Source of the DNA: Syntrophotaleaceae bacterium
GTDB lineage: Bacteria > Desulfobacterota > Desulfuromonadia > Desulfuromonadales > Syntrophotaleaceae
Assembly: GCA_041390365.1 (NCBI GenBank)
Contig: JAWKQB010000003.1
Location: forward strand, 1,108,181 to 1,172,180
Length of the DNA stretch: 64,000 bases
Direction: 5' to 3'
The position numbers were made by a program, and so were the translations under genes. Below are positions 10,201-20,300 of the stretch, piece after piece; the stretch's first letter is position 1; each line of letters begins with the position of its first letter. The notes beneath the pieces were generated by a model. The model saw nothing but the letters and a program-made list of their open reading frames with translations, did no database searches and had not been told where the DNA came from.

Positions 10201-13200
10201 CGGCTCGCTCCATTATGCCGATGCACCGTCGATCAGCGATACCGCCGCAACGGTCCTGCACCAGCCGGTCATCAGCCAGATCACCAAGACCGACCGGGGC
10301 GGCCGTACCAGCCCGGCATCGGTGATCGTGGCCGACGACACCATGCAGTTCCGCCTGCAGGCCTGCAATACCGGCCAGGCCCCTGCCTACAGCGTGGCCG
10401 TGAGCGATCAGCTCGACAGCCAGCTCGATGAAGGGAGCATCGCCAACCTGGTGGTTTCCGTCGGCGGCACCGTGCTCAATGCAGGCACCGACTATTCCTA
10501 CACAGCGCCGGCCGGGCGTGGCGGCACCATGGAATTTTTGCTGAATACGCCGGTCGATCCGGGCCAGTGTCTCATTATCGATTACGATATCGCCTTCCAC
10601 ACCGACTTCGGTTCCAATCAGGTATGGCAGAACAGCGCCACCGTCACGGCCTACTGGTCTTTGCCGTCTCAGTCCGGGCAGCTGTACGGACTGGTTGGGC
10701 CGGCGACCTTTTTCATGCACAACGTGGCGGCCAACAACCCGCCGGAAAAAACCGTTTTCTCGCCTGCTTCCGGCGAAGCCACGATCGGCGAAGAAATCGT
10801 TTTCGAGATCAGGGTGCCGGCCGATCCCACATTGAAGAACGCGGCCATGAACAACGTGGTCATCGTTGACGCCCTGGACGAGAACCTGGAATTCGTCAGT
10901 GCCGACGAGATCAGCGGCAACGGTTTCGTCCTCACCGACAACAGCGTGCCCCCCCACCAGGTGAATCTGTCCATCAGCCAGATTCCGGCAGGTCAGCAGG
11001 CGGTCGTCAGGCTGCGCGCCCGGGTGCGCAATGTTGTCGGTGCTCAGGAGGGGGTCACCTTCACCAATACCGCGCTCTACACTTTCGAAGAACCCGAGAC
11101 CCCGGGCGTGACCCAGGGCGGCGGCAGCTCTACCACGGCGCCAATCCTCATCGTCGAGCCCGATCTGGATCTGGTCAAATCGGTGGAGAATGTCAGCAAC
11201 CCGGGCAATCCGCCGCAGGCCGGTGATGTTCTGCGCTACACCCTGACCTTCACCGCAGCCGGCGGGGCGGCGGGTGACGATTTCACCGATGCCTTCGACC
11301 TGCGTATCGACGATAGCCTGAGCCTGGGCCTGGCCTATCTCGGAAGTGTTTCCGTAACGGGCGCCGGCAACACCATCGGCGCTCCCGCCCTCACCGGCGA
11401 CGGGATCACCACGGCCCAGGTCCTGGCCTGGAGCCCGGAGGCGGGCAACGCGGATATCGACATCCCCGAAGGCACCACGATCGACGTGACCTACGAGGTG
11501 CGGGTGCTGGACAGCGTCTTGGCCAACCAGGAGCTGAGCAACAGCGCCACGGCCCAGTGGACCAGCCTGGACGGCCCGAGCGGGGAGGAGCGCAACGGCA
11601 CCCTCACGCCGGCCTGGAACGACTACTTCGTCGGTCCGGTCACCAGCACCCTGACGATCCAGGATAACACCACGATCACCAAAACACGGTTGCTGGACAC
11701 CTACGGCGCGGGCGACGCCGACCTGCGCATTGGCGACATCGTCCTCTACGAATTGCGCCTGGGACTGCAGGAAGGCACCCGTGCCGGCGTGGAAGTGACC
11801 GACACCCTGCCGCAGGGGTTGGCCTTCCACGGCATCGCGGCCGTCAATGGCGACGGCAGTGCGCCCTTCAGCGCCGTGGCGCCTTTCGCCCACGCCGACA
11901 TCACCGCCGCCGGCATCTCCGTTGCCGGTGATCCGGCCAGCGGACCGACCACCATCACTTTGAACATCGGCGACATCGTCAACCAGGCGGACGGCAACCC
12001 GGCCAATGACGTTTTTGTCATCACCTACCGGGCCAGGGTGTTGAACGATGCCCATCCGCAGGTCGCCAACATCGCGCTCGCCAACAACGTGCGCCTCGAT
12101 TACAACACGGCCGCCGGACCCGCGCCCTCCCTGACCGACAGCGAGACCGTCACCGTGCTGCAGCCCGAACTGACCGTGACCAAATCGGTTGCGGCGGCGG
12201 GCGGGGACACGGTGGTGGAAGCCAATGAACTGGTCACCTACACCGTCGATATCGCCAACACCGGCACCGCTCCGGCTTACGACGCGGTGCTCGAGGATGT
12301 CATCCCCGCAGGGATGCGCAATGGCGCGGCCACCATCACCATGGTCGGCACCCAGCTGCTGTCCGGCGCCGTTCTGCCGAATCTTGCCCCCACGTACGAT
12401 GCCGCCAGCGGTGTCGCCACCTGGAATTTCGATACGGGAACCGCCGATCAATACACCATCCCGGCCGGCGATACCCTGCGCATCGTCTACCAGACGCAGA
12501 TCGACAGTTCGATCGGCGCGGGACTGACCCTCACCAACCAGGCTCAGGTCCTGCTCTACTACTCCTTTGACGACGAGGCCGTACCCGCTCAGGGCGGTGT
12601 GACCGGCGTCCGTCAGGTCTATGGCCCCAGCAATGTGGCTTCCACCACCCTCACGACGGCGACGCCCGTGGCGCTGTCCAAGCAGAACCCGGCCAGTCTG
12701 ACCGCTGCCGTCGGCGAGCCGTTCACCTATCGCATCACGGTGCCCGCTACCCCTCTGGGCGTGACTCTTTACGACGTGCGGATTCTTGACGACCTAAGCG
12801 CCTCGGCGGCCGATCTGACCTTCGTTTCCGTCGCCAAATTCTCCGGCTCCCAGCCCTGGACTCCGGTCAACACCGGCTCCGCCACCAATCTTGTGATCGA
12901 GGACACCACCATCGGCATCGACATTCCGGCCGGGGAGCAGATCGTTCTCGATATCACGGTGGTGCTCGAGAATACCGCCACCAACGTCAGCGGGCTGACC
13001 TTCAGCAATACCGCCGACTATACCTACAATCAGATCGACGGCGATCCGGCGACCCAGTCTCCCGGCGGTCCGGACAACACCCCCGACATGACCATCGTCG
13101 GTCCCGATACCCTCACCCTGGAGAAATCCGGACCGGCGGCCATGCAGCTCGGCACACCCGCCGCCTTTACCCTGAACCTGCACAATCCAAGCAGCGGCAC

Positions 13201-16200
13201 GGCCTGGAACCCGATCCTCACCGACCGCCTGCCGAACGAGACGACGGGGGGCATGTGTGCCGCCGGGCCGAGCAACGTGACGGCGCAGATTTTCGCGGCG
13301 GACGGCACCACCGCGGTGTCTCCCGTGCTGGTGGAGGGGACCGACTATACCTTGACTTTCGGTGGTGCGCCTGCCTGTGAATGGACCATCAGCCTGCTGT
13401 CGGCCGCCGGCGGCCTGCCCCCCGACCGGCGCCTGATCGTCCATTACGATCTGGAACTGGATGCCGCCACAGAAAACGGCGTCAACCTGACCAACGTGGC
13501 CGGCGTTACCCGCTGGTACGGCGCCGACCCCGGAGCGACGGGAACCACACCGCTCACCTACGAACGCGTACTGACCGACGGAACGCCGGGCACCCTGGAC
13601 CACGAGGACAGCCATACCGTTTCCACCGAGGCGCCGACCCTGGCCTTTGAAAAGAGTGTGGTGAACCTGACCACCGGGCAGAATCCCGGCAGCGACGCCA
13701 GCCCTGGAGATACTTTGCGCTATACCATCCGGGTGGTCAACTCCGGTCCCGTCGGCCTCTCGTCCTTCTCCATCGCCGATGAGGTCGACCGTCTCAACGC
13801 TACCCCATTTTTCGCCGCCGGAACCCTCAGCCTGGTCACCGTCCCGGCCGGCGCCGACACCTCCGCCACCAGCGCCACCGGCGGCACCCACGGCACCGGG
13901 CTGGTGAATATCACCAACCTGAGTATCGGCGCATCGGGTGCGGACGATACGGTGGTGGTGGAATTCGACGTCACCCTGGCATCGGCGATCACCAGCGGCA
14001 CCGTGGTGCGCAACCAGGCGGAGCTGGCCTTCTCGGCGCCGGATTCCCTGCTCAGCGACGATCCCAACCTGGCCGGCGACGAAGATCCCACCGAGACGCT
14101 GATTGCTTCGGCTCCGATCCTGCAGGTGCAGAAGACCTCTAACATTCTCTCGGGGGATCCCACCGTGTTGATGGCCGGGGAATCCCTGCGCTACACCATC
14201 ACCCTCCGCAATATCGGCACCGAGGACGCGCAGAACGTCGTCCTGCGGGACTTCACTCCGGCCAACACCACCTACGTGGCCGGCAGCACCACCCTCAACG
14301 GCGCGGCCGTGGCCGATCCAAGCCCCGGCGTCAATCCGCTTCACGCCGGCATCCCGGTCCATGCCCCGGAAAACCCCACTCCCGGCACCCTTCGGGCCGA
14401 CGCCACCGCCGCTGCATCCACCACCGCCACCGTGACGTTCGACGTGATCGTCGATGCGGGGGTCATGGACGGTCTGGTCATCGAGAACCAGGGCTTCGCC
14501 GGCGGCAGCGGGACCGGAAGCGGACCTTTGCCCGAGCAGCCCTCCGACGATCCCGCAACACCCATTCCCGATGATCCGACCCGCAACGTGGTCGGCAACC
14601 TTCCGCTGCTCTATGCTCACAAAACCGTGGCCCTGCAGCAGGATTTCGGCACCGTCGGCATCGTCGATCCGGGCGATGTGCTGCGCTACTCCATCCAGAT
14701 CAGCAATTCCAGCGGCACCCCGGCCACCGATGTGATGCTCATCGATGCGGTCCCGACCAATACCAGCTATGTGGCCGACTCCCTGCGCCTGAACGGCACT
14801 TTCCTCGGGCCGGACGGCGGGGTTTCCCCCTTGATCACCGGCCTCGCGGTTCATTCTGACGACAACCCCGGTTTCGGCATCATCTCCGCCGGGGCGACGG
14901 CCGTGGTCACCTTTGATGCCCGGGTCAACGACAGCGTGCCGACCGGCACCCTCATCAGCAACCAGGGCACTCTTGCCGCGAATGAGCTGGCGACGCCTGA
15001 TCTCACCGATGCCGACGGCGTGCCGTCCAACGGCCGCCAGCCGACGGTCGTTGTTGTCGGCGATGTTCAGCTGCTGTCCGTGACCAAGCAGGTTGCGGTT
15101 GTCGGCGGGGGCTCGGCACTGCCCGGCAGCCAGCTGGAATACGTGGTCCGCGTGACCAACACCGGCAGCCTGCCTGCCACCGGCGTGGTCCTTACCGACG
15201 ACCTGAGCCCGCCTCTGGGCAGCCAAGTCAGCTATGTGGCCGGTTCCGGCACCCTCAACGGTCTTGCTGCCGGTGTCGGCTATGCCGGAACGATTCTGAC
15301 CGCCGACTACAGTACCCAGTACGGGGCCCTGGCTCCCGGAGCGAGCGCTGTCCTGCGCTTCCGGGTCACGATCGGCCCCACCCTGGCCATCGGCACCACT
15401 ATCACCAATACCGGTACGGTCCGCTGGAACGACCCGGCGCAGACCGCTTCGGCCAGCGTGTCTCTCGACGTCGGGGGCACCCCGGGCAGTTCCGCTCTGA
15501 ACGGGCATGTCTGGCACGATGCCGATCTCGATCGGGTATTTGACAGCGGCAGTGAAACCGTTCTGGAAAACTGGGCTGTGGAGCTCTACCGCAACAATCT
15601 GCTGGTCGCCTCCACCACGACCGAAGCTGACGGGTCCTGGAGTCTGACCGGTCTGATCCCCAATGACGGCACCACCGATCAGTACGAGGTGCGCTTCCGT
15701 GCGGCGGGTGCCGGCCCGAATACCCCTTCTCTGGGCATGGCCGATTCGGTGTTCACCAACGGCCCGCAGCGCATCAGCGACATCACCATGGCTTCCGGAG
15801 CCAGTCTGCAGAATCTGAACCTGCCGATCTGGCCCAACGGGACCGTTTACAACTCGATTTCCCGGCAACCGGTGGCCGGTGCCCGTGTCGAACTGGTGAA
15901 TTCGGTCACCGGCTCGGCCCTGCCGACCCTGTGTTTCGACGATCCGCTGCAGCAGAATCAGGTCACGGCTGCGGACGGTTTCTACAAGTTCGACCTGAAT
16001 TTCAGCGATGGCGCCTGCCCGCGGGGCGGCACCTATCTGCTCAGCGTAACCCCGCCGGCCAGCGGCTTCGTCGGGACGGTTTCCCAGGTCATTCCGCCCG
16101 CCAGCGACGCGAGCACCTCGGCTTTTTCGGTGCCGACCTGCCCCGGCAGTGCCGCCGATGCGGTGCCTGCCACCACCGAGTACTGCGAGGCGACCACCTG

Positions 16201-17329
16201 GGCAACCGCGCCGCCGGTTTCGGTTCTGCCGCGCACGGCCGGCACCCTCTATCAGCTGCATTTGATCCTGGACAACGGCAGCGTGCCGGGCCAGAGCCAG
16301 ATTTTCAACAACTCCATTCCTCTTGATCCGGAACTGGGCGGGGCGGTGGCCATCACCAAGACCTCCTCCCTGATCAACGTTGCCCGGGGCGAACTGGTCC
16401 CCTACACGATTACCGTGACCAACGTGTTCGGCGTACCCCTTTACGACGTCTCCATCATCGACCGTTTCCCCGCCGGTTTCAAATACCTGGCCGGATCCGC
16501 CCGTCTTGAAGGTGCTACGGTCGAGCCGACGATCAATGGTCGTGAGCTGGTGTGGGACAACCTCGAACTGCAGGTCAATCAGAGCCTGACTCTCAAGCTG
16601 TTGCTGGTGGTGGGTTCCGGGGTGTCCGAAGGGGAATATGTCAACCGGGCCCAGGTGATGAACAGCGCCCTGGGTACGGCCGTGTCCGGCGAGGCATCGG
16701 CCACCGTCAGGGTCGTTCCCGATCCGGACTTCGACTGTACTGACGTGATCGGAAAGGTCTTCGACGACCGCAATCTCAACGGCTGGCAGGACGACGGCGA
16801 GATGGGTCTGGCCGGCGCCCGGGTGGCGACCGCCCGCGGTCTCGTGGCCACCGCCGACGAACACGGACGATTCCACATCACCTGCGCGGCGGTGCCCGAC
16901 CAGGATCGGGGCAGCAACTTCATCCTCAAGCTCGATGAACACAGCCTGCCCACCGGCTACCGCCTGACCACTGAAAATCCGCGGGTGCAGCGGGCCACCC
17001 GGGGCAAGATGCTGCGCTTCAACTTCGGCGCAACCATCCATCGCGTGGTGCGCATCGATATCGCCGACGGAGCTTTCGAACCGGGGACCACCGAACTGCG
17101 AATGCAGTGGCAGCCGAAGATCGACCAGCTGCTGGCGGAGCTGGCGAAGGCCCCCTCGGTGCTGCGGCTGTCCTACCTGGCCGATGTGGAGGAAGAAGAG
17201 CTGGTTGAGGACCGCGTCGATGCCCTGAAGAAGCAGATTGCCGCGCAGTGGGAAAAAGCAGGCAGCGGCTACCGGCTCGATATCGAAAGGGAAATTTTCT
17301 GGCGCCGGGGTGCACCTCCGAAGCGTTGA
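4286..17329 (+). CDS. Giant DUF11-repeat surface protein (candidate adhesin), 4347 aa
   Basis: The ATG at 4286 gives a basic n-region, a hydrophobic core and a signal peptidase site after TASA (residue ~33). Earlier in-frame starts would lie in the terminator. The mature protein is a string of about 20 or more DUF11-type beta-sandwich repeats. Each shows a version of LxVxKxV, GDxLxYxVxVxNxGxxxAxxVxxxDxLPxG and a closing NxAxVxY. One repeat (~residue 1040) carries a Ca-binding GDGLDNDGDGAVDGAD loop. At ~3735-3800 is an SdrD B-like module (NGHVWHDADLDRVFD), then carboxypeptidase-regulatory-like modules, another DUF11 repeat and a second GKVFDDRNLNGWQDDGE module. The last ~95 residues (from ~4255) resemble an OmpA-like fold: DGAFEPGTTELRMQWQPKIDQLLAELAK, ending in IFWRRG. 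No LPXTG, autotransporter barrel or type I secretion repeats are seen. Together with the following OmpA/barrel protein and motor genes, I infer a surface fibre or adhesin retained through its C-terminus. Confidence 0.85.
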   Translation: MPPRKARPKLWLVLSKAILIVLPALWLAQTASAAPCDLKNNPPPLIRHDLANSYCELCGYGYVTIIVSNPYEGVDMIGMTVVENLQSSGLTYDPTAPMPVTYRVNGGPLQVGSAPAVSGANGSILTWSSAQIPALGRLDFTHPSNSVGIIAITFAVTRSSSLSEEGLISATRLIEARLAYSTDPACFSGTNTISTGLDLLPLNEPNPVVSKRGRNVDASQSSSQYSQTVYGNINDDVIWRVRVNNTGTADLQDLRFDDLMEPGNMIVNYACPTEAAASAVAANNGINPGGTGCVPASNYIDNFDVDNPFGNPGGDAPDLVDVLQGQSAYVYLVGKIPESPNSSCSANRTNTASDFQWGCESDPPAGGITSTSTGATPGIATATLSTRSVNSGNNLNIQTEIIGTNTSQPAGSKGTVRITIRNLTGGSVKGIYLRDILPAEYVVDPTFTPAVAATGAYGAYLGMTDRIEWTNPVAGTFPNLTTTDPAVALSNTAPEFRLYSSTTHPIYPDQFDMLRHGDRLVITFRVVLIRPQSYDKTADLDVRVEAPNSDPANTDPANAIQVTNQLYVEFEDFCEPGVRKTPPTNPLVTNHQTNPEDLDIDIAGSELVFILTGDPNQRLPLTVNLTNRGGHQADDYFAYVTFGQTMDVVTVPSGCVPTTYPLSHQEWLDPSAIPTGATVYECSGSAIAPGATRALNFEVLKSTVPADIEADDLTFRADVTGEITLSDGTPLWFPTPLNPPQAGARSDGGIDNANNYSLDAIRARVIGFNLLKSQVGTCSENNPPPTSPDRQVQIGEECTYHIDTGGWFGFQTPGFALIAVQDITVYDQLPDGQGYIWHDPNYTGTTSAIQAIGINPAGLAAPNEVAAPDWMNWTFNWGDALQITERDHWFLVDMVSRLLNDPVDVSAAPNLHAAPSVNVLNSTFRAIFEDEDGNIERYLLGPSTVGYPRLEVRRIELTVTEPEITVVKEVCNESLYGTGPSCTNFVPLADDGDAYNSYIYRLTVSNEAASDGVPRAPAYDVTVTDLLDASDLAYVLPFAGDGLDNDGDGAVDGADAGGEGTIGDNTVRNGTPAELTFSYTNSSPLLRIDPGASVQLYYRVDIDDDAAPLQTFTNSAEATYDSLEGPTGSQTVVPRPNSDIAGARAYASEPDTAAVRIIPVETQPKRIAALSNTPLLSGPGTQEVSIGEEIEFRFNTLLPVALLRNFVIRDELPAGMSCSEAPAVNLDAAPYSAANFVPGGTITPTCSGNLVEWNFGDQRVTTGTAGIGNRYDFEIGFIARVDNTAGTNNGDVLSNGHPATAATATYIDEGGNTVSQNFGQVDVLVQEPLIELTKAFAVATADAGDILTVTVTATNSGDATAYNLRVLDDLVGRNLTYLGNVSGTDPPGTVDTTTLGANRPIFSWNPPNGIAPGATVSFTFEVRVDTAAQPLEILDNTIQADWTSLPGRTTALNSSGQIGANGSATGMRIGALPNAGDAVNDYEAEAGNQVTVPAATTAKTDLDPALVPTIGVHKNFQLEIRLPEGTTQNVVATDSLDAAGVSYLLANNAGFDITYTFQGIASINGQAPGEAAFTAFPADGTSGSAVWNIGTVVTQTENDPSETAIAPRILINYYARINNDLDTDSGDPLRNSVVVNYSHGETGAPEALTAGTAAVTVVEPLLTVTKTVRNVTQPGADAVGGDILEYRVTVTNGGTATAQDVNLVDTLSPGQGLSSGFTPTATINASPVAGFTAAPAGAPHGPLVWGRDNGDGSLDLPVGQTLILTYRVVVEEAGGDLDNSVWVDWTSLNDTNLFERTGAGCPSWTAPNDYCAGPATTTMPTVDSNSMFKDVLFDTYDVAPLSTDTDAIARVGDTVTYRLGLDLRGGLTREVRAEDLLPAGMAFVETVSINGDSSAPYASPVSGAGSNFAYAPITAASAPAPGQTGTVAWIIGDVVNDPAGDPTTDTLEIIYRARIMPDSGIAHVASTTLTNTGSLHYADAPSISDTAATVLHQPVISQITKTDRGGRTSPASVIVADDTMQFRLQACNTGQAPAYSVAVSDQLDSQLDEGSIANLVVSVGGTVLNAGTDYSYTAPAGRGGTMEFLLNTPVDPGQCLIIDYDIAFHTDFGSNQVWQNSATVTAYWSLPSQSGQLYGLVGPATFFMHNVAANNPPEKTVFSPASGEATIGEEIVFEIRVPADPTLKNAAMNNVVIVDALDENLEFVSADEISGNGFVLTDNSVPPHQVNLSISQIPAGQQAVVRLRARVRNVVGAQEGVTFTNTALYTFEEPETPGVTQGGGSSTTAPILIVEPDLDLVKSVENVSNPGNPPQAGDVLRYTLTFTAAGGAAGDDFTDAFDLRIDDSLSLGLAYLGSVSVTGAGNTIGAPALTGDGITTAQVLAWSPEAGNADIDIPEGTTIDVTYEVRVLDSVLANQELSNSATAQWTSLDGPSGEERNGTLTPAWNDYFVGPVTSTLTIQDNTTITKTRLLDTYGAGDADLRIGDIVLYELRLGLQEGTRAGVEVTDTLPQGLAFHGIAAVNGDGSAPFSAVAPFAHADITAAGISVAGDPASGPTTITLNIGDIVNQADGNPANDVFVITYRARVLNDAHPQVANIALANNVRLDYNTAAGPAPSLTDSETVTVLQPELTVTKSVAAAGGDTVVEANELVTYTVDIANTGTAPAYDAVLEDVIPAGMRNGAATITMVGTQLLSGAVLPNLAPTYDAASGVATWNFDTGTADQYTIPAGDTLRIVYQTQIDSSIGAGLTLTNQAQVLLYYSFDDEAVPAQGGVTGVRQVYGPSNVASTTLTTATPVALSKQNPASLTAAVGEPFTYRITVPATPLGVTLYDVRILDDLSASAADLTFVSVAKFSGSQPWTPVNTGSATNLVIEDTTIGIDIPAGEQIVLDITVVLENTATNVSGLTFSNTADYTYNQIDGDPATQSPGGPDNTPDMTIVGPDTLTLEKSGPAAMQLGTPAAFTLNLHNPSSGTAWNPILTDRLPNETTGGMCAAGPSNVTAQIFAADGTTAVSPVLVEGTDYTLTFGGAPACEWTISLLSAAGGLPPDRRLIVHYDLELDAATENGVNLTNVAGVTRWYGADPGATGTTPLTYERVLTDGTPGTLDHEDSHTVSTEAPTLAFEKSVVNLTTGQNPGSDASPGDTLRYTIRVVNSGPVGLSSFSIADEVDRLNATPFFAAGTLSLVTVPAGADTSATSATGGTHGTGLVNITNLSIGASGADDTVVVEFDVTLASAITSGTVVRNQAELAFSAPDSLLSDDPNLAGDEDPTETLIASAPILQVQKTSNILSGDPTVLMAGESLRYTITLRNIGTEDAQNVVLRDFTPANTTYVAGSTTLNGAAVADPSPGVNPLHAGIPVHAPENPTPGTLRADATAAASTTATVTFDVIVDAGVMDGLVIENQGFAGGSGTGSGPLPEQPSDDPATPIPDDPTRNVVGNLPLLYAHKTVALQQDFGTVGIVDPGDVLRYSIQISNSSGTPATDVMLIDAVPTNTSYVADSLRLNGTFLGPDGGVSPLITGLAVHSDDNPGFGIISAGATAVVTFDARVNDSVPTGTLISNQGTLAANELATPDLTDADGVPSNGRQPTVVVVGDVQLLSVTKQVAVVGGGSALPGSQLEYVVRVTNTGSLPATGVVLTDDLSPPLGSQVSYVAGSGTLNGLAAGVGYAGTILTADYSTQYGALAPGASAVLRFRVTIGPTLAIGTTITNTGTVRWNDPAQTASASVSLDVGGTPGSSALNGHVWHDADLDRVFDSGSETVLENWAVELYRNNLLVASTTTEADGSWSLTGLIPNDGTTDQYEVRFRAAGAGPNTPSLGMADSVFTNGPQRISDITMASGASLQNLNLPIWPNGTVYNSISRQPVAGARVELVNSVTGSALPTLCFDDPLQQNQVTAADGFYKFDLNFSDGACPRGGTYLLSVTPPASGFVGTVSQVIPPASDASTSAFSVPTCPGSAADAVPATTEYCEATTWATAPPVSVLPRTAGTLYQLHLILDNGSVPGQSQIFNNSIPLDPELGGAVAITKTSSLINVARGELVPYTITVTNVFGVPLYDVSIIDRFPAGFKYLAGSARLEGATVEPTINGRELVWDNLELQVNQSLTLKLLLVVGSGVSEGEYVNRAQVMNSALGTAVSGEASATVRVVPDPDFDCTDVIGKVFDDRNLNGWQDDGEMGLAGARVATARGLVATADEHGRFHITCAAVPDQDRGSNFILKLDEHSLPTGYRLTTENPRVQRATRGKMLRFNFGATIHRVVRIDIADGAFEPGTTELRMQWQPKIDQLLAELAKAPSVLRLSYLADVEEEELVEDRVDALKKQIAAQWEKAGSGYRLDIEREIFWRRGAPPKR

Positions 17330-17373
17330 CAAAACCCCGCCTCGCCGAGGGAAGAGAAAGTTAGGGTTTCCGA

Positions 17374-20300
17374 ATGAAACCTGCTGCAATGCCTCTTTTA
17401 AGTAGATGGAAAACAATGGTTGAACGCCGTATCGCACTTTTCGTTGTATGCCTGGTCCTGGCTGCGCTGGCTCATGTTTCCCGCGTGGCAGAAGCAGGCT
17501 TCTTCAGTACCGATGACGGGACGGAGATCCGGGAAGGGGCTGCAGCCGGCGAAGGGGCCGAAGGCCATCTTCCCTCCGACCGGCCGCTGACTCCTTGGCT
17601 GCACGATCCATCCATCTTCGAAGAGGCCCAGGGAGACCGGATCGAAATGCGCCAGGAGTTGGAGCAGGAGGTCAAGACCATCAAGCTCGAGAACATGGTC
17701 CCGCCCATCCTGTTCCCCCTGGGCGTGGCGGAGATTCCCGAAGACTATGTGGAACGCCTGCGGAGCGTACTGCACGATATGCGTGATCGGACCAACGTCC
17801 GGCTTCACCTCGTCGGCCATGCCGATCCCCTGTCTTTGACCCCCGCCCTGGAGAAGATTTTCGGCGACAACGTCGGACTCTCGCGGGAGCGCGCGGGTAC
17901 CGTCGCGGAATATTTCCAGCAGGCCCTCGGTCTGCCCCCTGAAGCGATCTCCTATGAAGGGATGGGGGACAGCAGGCCCGTGGCCAGCAACGCGACCGAA
18001 GGTGGGCGGCGGCTCAACCGGCGGGTGGAGGTGCAGGTCTGGTATGATGAAATCAGCGAGAAGCTGGTGGAAAAAGAGGTGGTCATCCCCTTCGAGGTGC
18101 ACCGGGTCCTGGTCTGCCGGACCGAGACGGTCTGCAAGATGCGCTATCTGGAAGGACATGCCCACCGTGCCCGGATCAAAAACCTGATTGCGCCTCTCCA
18201 CTATCAGCAGGGTCTGCTCGAGGTGCCGGAATCCTTCCTGCAGCAGGTCCGGCAGGCGATGAAAAACCTCGGGAACAAGCAGAACCTCGCCGTCAAGTTT
18301 ACCGCTCATACCGATGCGCTGCCCCTCGAAGGGCGGGACAAGCGGATCTATGGCGATCAACTCGGTTTCTCCAAGGCCGTGGCCCGGCGGGTGTTGCTCG
18401 CCGTTCAGGGCGGCCTCGAATTGCCCAATGCCGCAGTGGAGTGCGAGGGGCGGGGTGCCGCACAGCCGGTGGCCTCCAACGAGACCCAGCAGGGGCGGGC
18501 TCTGAACCGGAGGGTCGAAGTCGAGTTCTGGTATGACGACCCGCTGCAGGAGCTGCCCGACGAGCCCCAGTTGTGCCCCGATACCTCCGGCGGCCGGATC
18601 GTCACCCGGGTCTACGAATCACCCGAGGGCCCCGTCGAACCGATTCTGTTCGAAAACGGCCAACCGTTACTGCCGGCGGCCTGCGTCGAGAGACTGCGCC
18701 GCAGCATGGGCGAGGTCGCCGACAAGGACAACGTGCGCCTGCGCTTCGTCGGCTACACCCGCAACCAGCGTCTCGACCGTCGCACCGCCGCCGTTTATGG
18801 AGACGACGTCGGGCTGTCCACCGCCCGGGCGCGACGGGCCATGGATGTCGTCTGCCAGTCCATGAGCCTGTCGGAGGAGAAGGCCGAGTTCGAAGGGCGC
18901 GGCTACGTCCAGAGCGATGATGTGGTCAATGCCGGCTTCATCGAATCGGATACCTCGCGGGTGCAGGTGCAGGTGGTCTACGACGAACTGGTGCCCCTCG
19001 ACGACTACGAAGGGGTCGAGATTACCCCCATCACCCGGGAAGTCGAACCGGCCGATCCCTTCTCGCTGAACCTGATGCGCATCACCGTGGACGGAGCCCC
19101 CCTCGACGACCCGGGAAAATGCAGCTCCGACGTGCAGCGCTGCACCGACGTGGCCCTGGAAGACGCCCGGATCCGCTTCAAGCACGACAATCTGCAGATG
19201 GAGCCCCGACTGAATGTGACCGCCTGGCCGCGCTCCATCGGCCGGGAGGATCTGCCGGAGACGGATTTCGTCGAAAACCAGGTCGAATTCCGCCTCTATG
19301 CCAATTACCGCAGTTTCATCCATCGGGCCGAGGTGCGGATCTTCGATAGGGAACAGTCGGTCCGCGACCTGCCCCTGGCGGTCATCGAGATGAACGACAA
19401 CGGTATGGCCCAATGGCAGCCCGCCTTTGAAACCTATGCCACCCCGGTTCGGCAGCTGGAATACCTGGTCCGGGTCTATGACGAGGCGGGGAACTACGAC
19501 GAGACCGCGACCCAGCCGCTGTGGGTGGTGGACCGGATCGATCCGGCCATCGCCGAAGCCGACAGGGCTGCGGAACTGCTGGCCGGTTACGGCGAGAGCC
19601 GTCTGGCCCGGCGCAACATCCCGCTCAAGGGTGGCGTGGTCCAGGCCTTCGGCAGCGCGATCCCCGCCGGGTTCACCGTGTGGCTGGCCGGTCGCGCCGT
19701 GCCGGTGGACGCAGAGGGCCGGTTCGTCGCCGAGGAGATTCTGCCGGAAGGGATGCATACCGTAGAGGTTGCGGTCCTTGACGAGTCGGGCAACGGGCAG
19801 CTGTATCTGCGCGATCTGGAGCTGAAGAAGAGCGACTGGTTCACCGTGGGGATCGCCGATCTGACCCTGTCCGGCCATCACACCACCGGGCCGGCCGATC
19901 TGGTGGCTCCCGATAACGAACACTACAGCGAAGATGCGGCTCTCGAGGGGCGCCTCGCCTTCTACTCCAAGGGCCGATTCGGCGAGGGCTGGAAACTGAC
20001 CGCCAGCGCCGACACCCGCGAAGGACCCCTGGACGAAATCTTCACCAATTTCCTCGACAAGTCTCCCGATGCCCTGTTCCGGCGTCTCGATCCGGACCGC
20101 CACTACCCGACCTTCGGCGACGACGGCACCGTGATCGAGGACGCACCCACCAACGGCAAGTTCTATCTCCGTCTGGAGAAAGAGGAGAACTACGGTGTCT
20201 GGGGCAATTTCAAGATCGCCTACACCGACAACTACCTGGCCCACGTCGATCGCGGACTGTACGGCGGCAATCTGCATTACCAGAGCCGCGACGTCACCAG

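Noticed and set aside
4325..12451. A 2708-codon open frame on the minus strand, and similar ones at 12794-17437 and 18667-22533, antisense to the giant genes
   Set aside because: They lie wholly antisense to proteins with clear repeats and domains. They exist because the sense frame avoids TTA, CTA and TCA codons in this G+C-rich genome. Their translations show no family motifs.
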